Of a stretch of 5,963 nucleotides of DNA, positions 1-4,742 are shown piece after piece; the first letter of the stretch is position 1, and each line of letters begins with the position of its first letter. Both the position numbers and the translations under genes were made by a program. This stretch comes from Planctomycetota bacterium (GTDB lineage: Bacteria; Planctomycetota; PUPC01; JABMSA01): positions 1-5,963 of the forward strand of contig JABMSA010000064.1 of assembly GCA_013202185.1 (NCBI GenBank), in the 5' to 3' direction. A model generated the notes under the pieces. That model was not told the DNA's origin. It made no database searches and was given only the letters and a program-made list of their open reading frames with translations.

Positions 1-2
1 AA

Positions 3-53
3 CGCAAGCTGGCCGAGCTCTTCGGCCTCGCCGAGTTCCTCGCCAAGGGGTAA
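3..53 (+). CDS. C-terminal tail of an unidentified gene (partial)
   Basis: Reading from base 3, 16 sense codons end in TAA at 51-53 and give a Leu/Ala-rich amphipathic tail, RKLAELFGLAEFLAKG. All 16 codons end in G or C, which fits the strong third-position GC bias of the other genes here and is the main reason to think this is real coding sequence. The gene starts outside the window, and 16 residues are too few to assign a family. No recognisable terminator follows it, and the next recognisable sequence is the transposase remnant about 110 bases further on. Confidence 0.45.
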   Translation, partial: RKLAELFGLAEFLAKG

Positions 54-166
54 TACACAGCCGTACGTCGTAACGCACGCCGTGGCAACGAGTTAGCTCT
101 TTGTTCTCAGCATAAAGCGTAAACTCCGGCTAGTACCCTTGTTGTACCCAGGGGTTAGGGTGTACC
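54..166. other. Intergenic segment between gene tail and transposase remnant
   Basis: There is no supported gene here. The segment contains the 9-mer CGCACGCCG at 74-82, which recurs at 652-660 on the other side of the transposase remnant. It also has two adjacent 11-base units that both begin GTACCC (133-143 and 144-154), and a short ACCC-AG-GGGT palindrome at 146-155. These could be debris from the outer part of the insertion element, but no terminal inverted repeat could be matched with confidence. Confidence 0.4.
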
Positions 167-645
167 ATGGAAAGACTCTCACAGAAGCTGCATCTGATGG
201 TTGACGCTGTCTACGAGCTGCCCAATCGTGCGTGTGCATGAAAACAGGCGAGTTTCACACGATGGCCCCTGCCGGATTCGAAGCCGACCGCAACACTCTG
301 AAATTCCGATGCCCGGCCGTCTACTACGGCATAGAGTGCAAGAGCTACCGGCAGTGCCCCGCGGCAAGTTGCGTGCGCATCCCATTGGAGCAAGACCGGC
401 GCATCTTCACGCCCGTAGCACGCAACAGCCCGAAGTGGGACCGCCTCTACAATAACCGCACCGCCGTCGAGCGCGTAAACAGCCGGCTGGACGTTTCCTT
501 TGGGTTCGAGGAGCACTTCATCCGAGGGCTGGCCAAGATGCAACTGCGATGCGGCCTGGCTTTCATTGTCATGCTGGCGATGGCCGTGGGCCGCATCAAA
601 CACAATCAACACGAGCATATGCGCAGCCTTGTGCGAGCGGCCTGA
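167..645 (+). pseudogene. Remnant of an IS4/IS5-like DDE transposase, internally deleted and frameshifted
   Basis: Two transposase pieces survive in different frames. From 167, 24 codons include QKLHLMVDAVYELP, which resembles the segment around the second catalytic region of IS4/IS5-type DDE transposases, and then stop at 239-241. From about 205 in another frame (first ATG at 232, stop TGA 643-645) comes a C-terminal portion. It has a cysteine-bearing stretch (C27, C36, C42, C47, counted from the ATG at 232), then KWDRLYNNRTAVERVNSRL, then a hydrophobic end. Y73-x2-R76-x3-E80 fits the Y-(2)-R-(3)-E part of the IS4-type signature; the usual downstream Lys is Asp. E80 would be the third catalytic acid. 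The N-terminal region and the stretch between the two pieces, probably around 100 residues, are missing, so the protein cannot be active. The C-terminal frame is intact, which suggests fairly recent decay. Family placement between IS4, IS5 and IS1182-like groups is uncertain. Confidence 0.8.
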
Positions 646-654
646 CTAGGCCGC
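637..654. repeat. Perfect 7-bp hairpin over the transposase stop codon
   Basis: GCGGCCT (637-643), a 4-base loop GACT, and AGGCCGC (648-654) form a perfect stem. The transposase stop TGA (643-645) sits at the edge of the loop. There is no following T-run, so it is not a classic intrinsic terminator. It may be a structural element of the right end of the insertion sequence, or chance in GC-rich DNA. Confidence 0.45.
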
Positions 655-862
655 ACGCCGACTGACGGAGGGAACCTTGCAGGGAAGGAGCGCGCCGGTC
701 AGGGCCTTTTGTCCTGTGCGGAGGCCATCCATCTCGAAACAGCCCGCACTCGCCGCCAAAACGGTCCGACTGGCAACAGAAGCGGTGCGCTTCTTGCCAG
801 CCTGCGCGGGCGCGACGGGGGCAGCAGGGCCACAACGCAAATCCCTCCGCCGCGGGAATTAC
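646..862. other. Non-coding stretch upstream of the mannosidase promoter
   Basis: Several overlapping open frames cross this stretch on both strands, but none has a recognisable protein family or a convincing ribosome binding site. The plus-strand one that runs into the mannosidase start (709-945) would have to contain that gene's promoter. I treat the stretch as non-coding. Its notable content is the 770-800 hairpin; the left end may include the right terminus of the degraded insertion sequence. Confidence 0.55.
770..800. repeat. Strong imperfect hairpin upstream of the mannosidase gene
   Basis: The left arm CTGGCAA (770-776), a two-base bulge CA, and GAAGCG (779-784) pair across a 3-base loop with CGCTTC (788-793) and TTGCCAG (794-800). 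This gives 13 base pairs with a single bulge. No T-run follows on either strand close enough for a standard terminator. It lies about 60 bases before the -35 box, so it could be a regulatory palindrome, a repeat-type element or a remnant of the mobile element. Its arms resemble those of palindromes at 3408-3433 and 3555-3587. Confidence 0.55.
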
Positions 863-891
863 TTGACATTGCAGGACGAGATCGATACAAT
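863..891 (+). promoter_or_regulatory. Sigma-70 type promoter for the beta-mannosidase gene
   Basis: TTGACA at 863-868 is a perfect -35 hexamer. TACAAT at 886-891 matches the -10 consensus at five of six positions, and the spacer is the optimal 17 bp. Transcription would start near 898, leaving a 5' leader of roughly 44 bases before the start codon at 942. An ATCGAT palindrome (881-886) overlaps the end of the spacer. No clear operator or riboswitch is visible. Such a near-consensus site suggests strong, housekeeping-sigma-driven expression, unless a repressor acts on it. Confidence 0.8.
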
Positions 892-926
892 GTCTTCTTC
901 CGCGACGACGAACGGTTGCAGAATCG

Positions 927-934
927 AAAAGGAG
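927..934 (+). promoter_or_regulatory. Ribosome binding site selecting the ATG at 942
   Basis: AAAAGGAG ends 7 bases before the ATG at 942, an ideal spacing. A second ATG at 937 is only 2 bases from the GGAG and is followed by ACA TGA, so it cannot start a meaningful product. This favours 942 as the true start. Confidence 0.8.
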
Positions 935-941
935 CCATGAC

Positions 942-3449
942 ATGAAACCGGACACGAAATCTCTTGATGGATTATGGAATGTGCGACCCGATAGCCTCGC
1001 GAGTGACGGCAAGGCCGGCCTGCGCAGGGTTCGCCGGGCGCGGTCGGGCTGGATGGACGCACGCGTGCCCGGAGAGATTCACCTGGATCTCATGCGCGCG
1101 GGCAAGATGCCCGAGCCTCTCGAAAGCGACAACATCGCCGAGTGTCGCTGGCCGGAAGACAAGTCGTGGTGGTATCGAAAGCGCTTCCGCATGCCGGCAC
1201 AGTTTCTGCGGCACGAACGGCAGGAACTGATATTCGACGGCCTGGACCTGTACGCCCAGGTGTTTCTCAACGGCAAGCCGGTCGGCTCGGCCGCCAATGC
1301 GTTTGTTTCGGCCACGTTCGATGCCAGGCCCTATCTGCAGGCCGGCGACAACGAGCTGGTCGTGCGGATGACGGCCGGCTCCGAGCTTGCCCGCGCCAAG
1401 GAGCCGAACTATCGGCGCCCGACCGCAAGAGAGATCCCCGCCACCGGCGACTTCCCCCCGCGCAAGTGGTTGCGAAAACCGCAGTTCGCGTACGGCTGGG
1501 ATTGGATCGAGCCGCTGCCGAACGTCGGCATCACGGGCCCTGTGCGCCTCGAGGGCCGAAGCCACGTGGCACTTCACGAGCTGCGACTCGATACCGTTCT
1601 TCGCGGCAAGAAGGTGTTTGTCGAGGTCGACGCGGTCATCGAGAACCTCCACCCCTGGAGCGAACGCCGATGCACCCTCAAGCTGGAACTGCAGCCGCCG
1701 AAAGGGGCAAGGGGAGTTTCTCGCTCTTACAAACTCGACTGCCCGGTGGGCCGCTCGCCTGTGCGCGACCTGATCGAAGTGCCCGGGCCTCAGCTCTGGT
1801 GGCCCAACGGATCGGGCGGCCAGCCGCTTTACAAGGTCGTGGCCCGAGTGCTACACGGCCGCACCGAATGCGACCGGCGCGAGTTTTGCATCGGGTTGCG
1901 GACCGTCGAGATCGACCGGTCGCGCCTGCCCGGCGGGTCGCGCTTTTGCATCAAGGTGAACGGCCGCGATATCTTCTGCAAGGGCGCCAACTGGGGGCCG
2001 GCCGATGCCATACTGCCGCGCGTGAGCAGGCAAAAATACGAGCAGCTCGTGGCCGACGCCCAAGACGCAAACTTCAACATGTTTCGCATCAACGGCGTCG
2101 GCACCATCGAGCCGCCCGCTTTCTTCGATGCATGCGACCGCGCCGGAATTCTCGTCTGGCAGGATTTCAACTTTGCGTGCACCTCCTATCCCGACGATGA
2201 CCCCGAGTTCCGCGATGAGGCCGATTCCATCGTTCGCTCGCTCAGGCACCATCCGTCCATTGCGCTCTGGTGCGGCTGCAACGAGAATATATGGCAATTC
2301 CCTGATCGGCGCACCAGCCCAAATGAGCCGGCGGACACCGGGGGTATGATTCTCTACAACCAGATCCTGCCGGATATCTGCCGGCTGCTCGACCCCCGGC
2401 GGCCTTACTGGCCGTCGAGCCCCCTCGGCGGCGAGGATCCGAACGACGAGCTGACGGGCAACTGCCATTGGTGGCAAACGGCCTTCATGAGCCCGGACAT
2501 GGCCCGGCGCGTGCGTCATGAGGTCTACGACGACTGCCGCGCACGGTTTGTGAGCGAGTTCGGGTGCATCGGCCCGTGCCACCCCGACTCGGTTCGACGG
2601 TATCTGGCGGCCGATGAAAGGCACCCCGACCATCCGACGTGGCAGCTCCACACGAATGCATGCGAGAAGGAGACCATCGCCGAGGCAATCCGCCTGCACT
2701 ACGCCGATCCCGGGTCGCTGAAGCTGCCCGAATACAGCCTCTACGGGCAGATGTTTCAGGCAACGATCCTGGGCCGCGCCGTCGAGGCGATGCGCTTTCG
2801 AACAAACGATAAGCGCTACGAGTGCAGCGGCGCACTGATCTGGTCGTACTCCGACTGCTGGGGCGAGACGGGCTGGTCGATCATCGACTACTACTGCCGG
2901 CGCAAGGCCGCCTATTACTGGGTTCGCCGCGCCTGCAAGCCGCTGAAGGTTATCGTTAGGCAACGCGGACGGAAGCTGGTGACCCGAGTGATCAACGACT
3001 CGCCCGAGCGCGTCGCTGGGACAGTTGAGCACGGATGGTTTCGGATCGACGGCGACGACCGAATGGTGACGAGCCGACGGCTGACCGTGCCCGCAGGAGG
3101 CATGGCGGAAGCGGGAGCAGAACGCATGCCGCCGGCCCGCGACCTCGATCCGCGCGCCTGGGTCTATGGGGCTGTTCTTCGCACCGATGAGCATGTGCAG
3201 GACCAGTCGGTGTGGCCGCTTCTGCCTCATCGCCAATTGAGCGTTCCGACGCCCGAGATTCGGGTGAGCCGGAAAGGCAAGCGCTGGGAGGTATGCAGCC
3301 CCACCTACTGCCATGGCGTGCACTGCAACGATCACGGGCGCGCCGTTCTCAGCGACAACTACCTCGACCTGCTCCCCGGCGTGCCCCTGACCATAGCCCG
3401 GGCAGACGGCAAGCGGTCGCTCCCCGCGCTTGCATCGATATTGCCTTAG
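942..3449 (+). CDS. GH2-family beta-mannosidase-like glycoside hydrolase, cytosolic
   Basis: This 835-residue protein probably removes terminal beta-mannosyl residues from manno-oligosaccharides or N-glycan-type substrates by the retaining GH2 mechanism. The layout is as in GH2 beta-mannosidases: an N-terminal sugar-binding jelly roll (about 8-205, with WWYRKRF at 76-82 and YGWDW at 184-188), an Ig-like domain (about 206-315), a TIM barrel (about 320-680, opening with KGANWGPAD at 347-355), and C-terminal beta-sandwich material ending near LSDNYLDLLPG (803-813). The expected acid/base is E448 in WCGCNEN, and the expected nucleophile is E539 in FVSEFG. IWSYSDCW (633-640) matches the usual late barrel motif. 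No signal peptide is visible, so it should act in the cytoplasm on imported oligosaccharides. Length is normal for the family. Two oddities: RINGVG (382-387) stands where RVWGGG is usual, and there are 24 cysteines. The start is fixed by the Shine-Dalgarno sequence 7 bases upstream. Beta-mannosidase is the best call; another GH2 specificity remains possible. Confidence 0.9.
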   Translation: MKPDTKSLDGLWNVRPDSLASDGKAGLRRVRRARSGWMDARVPGEIHLDLMRAGKMPEPLESDNIAECRWPEDKSWWYRKRFRMPAQFLRHERQELIFDGLDLYAQVFLNGKPVGSAANAFVSATFDARPYLQAGDNELVVRMTAGSELARAKEPNYRRPTAREIPATGDFPPRKWLRKPQFAYGWDWIEPLPNVGITGPVRLEGRSHVALHELRLDTVLRGKKVFVEVDAVIENLHPWSERRCTLKLELQPPKGARGVSRSYKLDCPVGRSPVRDLIEVPGPQLWWPNGSGGQPLYKVVARVLHGRTECDRREFCIGLRTVEIDRSRLPGGSRFCIKVNGRDIFCKGANWGPADAILPRVSRQKYEQLVADAQDANFNMFRINGVGTIEPPAFFDACDRAGILVWQDFNFACTSYPDDDPEFRDEADSIVRSLRHHPSIALWCGCNENIWQFPDRRTSPNEPADTGGMILYNQILPDICRLLDPRRPYWPSSPLGGEDPNDELTGNCHWWQTAFMSPDMARRVRHEVYDDCRARFVSEFGCIGPCHPDSVRRYLAADERHPDHPTWQLHTNACEKETIAEAIRLHYADPGSLKLPEYSLYGQMFQATILGRAVEAMRFRTNDKRYECSGALIWSYSDCWGETGWSIIDYYCRRKAAYYWVRRACKPLKVIVRQRGRKLVTRVINDSPERVAGTVEHGWFRIDGDDRMVTSRRLTVPAGGMAEAGAERMPPARDLDPRAWVYGAVLRTDEHVQDQSVWPLLPHRQLSVPTPEIRVSRKGKRWEVCSPTYCHGVHCNDHGRAVLSDNYLDLLPGVPLTIARADGKRSLPALASILP
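3408..3433. repeat. Palindrome in the last codons of the mannosidase gene
   Basis: GCAAGCG (3409-3415) pairs with CGCTTGC (3427-3433) around an 11-base loop. It lies just inside the mannosidase 3' end (stop 3447-3449) and resembles the hairpin at 3555-3587. It might help transcript ending or stability, but no T-run follows and it may be chance. Confidence 0.3.
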
Positions 3450-3550
3450 GGCGGGTTGCCCCGGCTTCACAGGAGGCGGCGGCAGGGCGCGGACAGGCCC
3501 CGCGGGGGCGAAATGTAACCCGAGGCACCTCGCCATCGAAAACAGGAAGA
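3450..3550. other. Intergenic gap between convergent genes, no clear terminator
   Basis: This 101-bp, very GC-rich gap separates the mannosidase stop from the stop of the minus-strand response regulator. It contains only small palindromes: GCCCC/GGGGC at 3497-3509 and CGAGG/CCTCG at 3521-3532. None is followed by a T-run on either strand, so no intrinsic terminator can be named. Confidence 0.55.
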
Positions 3551-4741
3551 TCAGGTGGCAACGGGTTCGCTGAGAAGCGCTTGCCACGTTTCGATCTGAT
3601 CGCTTATGCCGAGCTGCTCGAGGTATGGCAGGTCGAGGCCGGGCTCGCTGCAGTTGTGGATGAGCGCATTGGCAATGTGGACGGCGGTGACGGCGCACAG
3701 ACCGTGGTGCGTGGCGCCGGCGGGGTTGTGGTGAAAGCGGACGGCTTGTACTATGGGATCGGCCAGGCCCCATATTCCCAGGAGGTACGCGCCGGCCTCG
3801 GGATGGGTGGCGCCGATGATGTTGCGCTCGGCCTGGAGCAGGCTGATGTTGCCGGCGGCTGCGCGCAGGGGTGCGGCGGCATAGGCCACGGGCGTGGTGG
3901 CGGCGAATATGAGCTTGCCGGCGTCGTGGAGCATTCCGCCTGCGTATGCCTGCTCGGCTGCGTCGTCGCCTGCGTCGCTCGATTGAGCTATCTGCCGGGC
4001 AAGGTGGGCTACCGCCCGTGAGTGATCCCAAAGTGCGCCGAGCGCCAAACGCTCGAAGGTTTCGTGCTCAAATGGGGTGAATGCACCTTGGGAAGATGCG
4101 ATGGCTCTGAGTGTATCGACACCAAGAGAATTGACGGCCCGGGCCGCGGAGAAGAAGAGTTGGTTGTCGCCGAAGAGCGCCCAACCCGCCACTTGCAGAA
4201 CTTTCGCTGTCATTGCAATGTCGGCCGCGATTATTCCGCCGATGTCCTCGCGGGCGGCCGAAGGAACATCGAGGGCCTCTGCGAGGGTGCCGTGGAGCGA
4301 TGGCCGGGCTGGGAGCGACTCGAGCTGCGATAGTGTGCTTTTGAGTTCGTCATTCGTTATCAGGAAGCTCAACTCGCAGACGCGGCTGAGGGCGGCCCGC
4401 AGGTCGTTGGGGTCGCAGGGCTTGGCGAGGTAGCGGTGAACCAGCCCGGCTGAGGCGAGGAGTGCCTCGCGCGATACGTCGCCGGAGAGTGCAAATCTCA
4501 CGACACCTGGAAATCGTTCGCGGACCTCCCTGAGCAGTTGGATGCCGTCGGTGCCGGGCATGCGCATATCGGAGATGATGAGGTCGAGCGGCCCGCCTGC
4601 CATGATGCACAGGGCTTGCCGGGCGCTCGGTGCAAAGGCCATATCCAATGTATCGCGCATTGGCCGCAGTGATCGGCGCAGGCCGTTCAGCACGTTTGGC
4701 TCGTCGTCTACCAGGAGAACGCGCAGCTTGTCGTTTCGCAT
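3551..4741 (-). CDS. Response regulator with receiver and HDOD (HD-related) output domain
   Basis: This 396-residue regulator is the likely phosphorylation target of the kinase encoded just upstream. Residues 5-121 are a receiver domain with the acidic pair D12/D13, phospho-acceptor D58 in SDMRMPG, S86 in the switch position and K107 before P108. After a short helical linker, LPARPSL (143-149) opens an HDOD-type domain that runs to about residue 345. It keeps H240 (WDHSRAVAHLA), H272-D273 (LHDAGK), H313 (HPEAG) and H337-H338, an arrangement like that of HD phosphohydrolases. There is no DNA-binding domain, so output is probably through protein contacts or a nucleotide/phosphoester substrate; the substrate is unknown. 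The frame is open to an ATG at 4858, but the ATG at 4741 is preferred: it begins the receiver domain, has AGAGG 6 bases upstream, and starts one base after the kinase stop (TGA-C-ATG). An ATG at 4759 is the alternative. Translational coupling with the kinase is likely. Confidence 0.9.
   Translation of the reverse strand: MRNDKLRVLLVDDEPNVLNGLRRSLRPMRDTLDMAFAPSARQALCIMAGGPLDLIISDMRMPGTDGIQLLREVRERFPGVVRFALSGDVSREALLASAGLVHRYLAKPCDPNDLRAALSRVCELSFLITNDELKSTLSQLESLPARPSLHGTLAEALDVPSAAREDIGGIIAADIAMTAKVLQVAGWALFGDNQLFFSAARAVNSLGVDTLRAIASSQGAFTPFEHETFERLALGALWDHSRAVAHLARQIAQSSDAGDDAAEQAYAGGMLHDAGKLIFAATTPVAYAAAPLRAAAGNISLLQAERNIIGATHPEAGAYLLGIWGLADPIVQAVRFHHNPAGATHHGLCAVTAVHIANALIHNCSEPGLDLPYLEQLGISDQIETWQALLSEPVAT
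3555..3587. repeat. Imperfect hairpin at the 3' end of the response-regulator gene
   Basis: GTGGCAA (3555-3561) pairs with TTGCCAC (3581-3587), and an inner CGCT (3568-3571) pairs with AGCG (3576-3579) around GAGA. It overlaps the last codons of the response regulator. It could affect the 3' ends of either convergent transcript, but it lacks a T-run. The outer arms share TGGCAA/TTGCCA with the 770-800 hairpin. Confidence 0.4.
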
Positions 4742-4742
4742 G

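Noticed and set aside
863..880. Possible sigma-54 promoter suggested by TGGCA and TTGCA-like words near the hairpin and promoter
   Set aside because: The required TGGCAC-N5-TTGC(A/T) spacing with GG and GC at -24/-12 is not met; the sigma-70 type match is far better.
709..945. A small plus-strand open frame whose stop overlaps the mannosidase start (ATGACATGA)
   Set aside because: The overlap looks like translational coupling, but the frame would run through the strong promoter at 863-891, has no ribosome site I can see, and encodes low-complexity Arg/Ala sequence.
1142..2200. A 352-codon plus-strand open frame inside the mannosidase gene
   Set aside because: It is an alternate frame of a confidently assigned gene, Arg-rich and without domain features or a ribosome binding site.
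3497..3509. GCCCC/GGGGC palindrome as an intrinsic terminator
   Set aside because: The stem is only 5 bp with a 3-base loop and is not followed by a T-run on either strand.
3212..4021. A 269-codon plus-strand open frame spanning the convergent gap
   Set aside because: It lies opposite the HDOD-domain coding sequence and over the mannosidase 3' end; its glycine/valine-rich translation mirrors the complementary gene and matches no family I recognise.
1851..4031. A 726-codon open frame on the minus strand opposite the mannosidase gene
   Set aside because: It is antisense to a clearly identified GH2 enzyme and also overlaps the response-regulator gene. Its translation is Arg/Pro/Ala/His-rich with no recognisable domain, which is typical of a shadow frame in GC-rich DNA.
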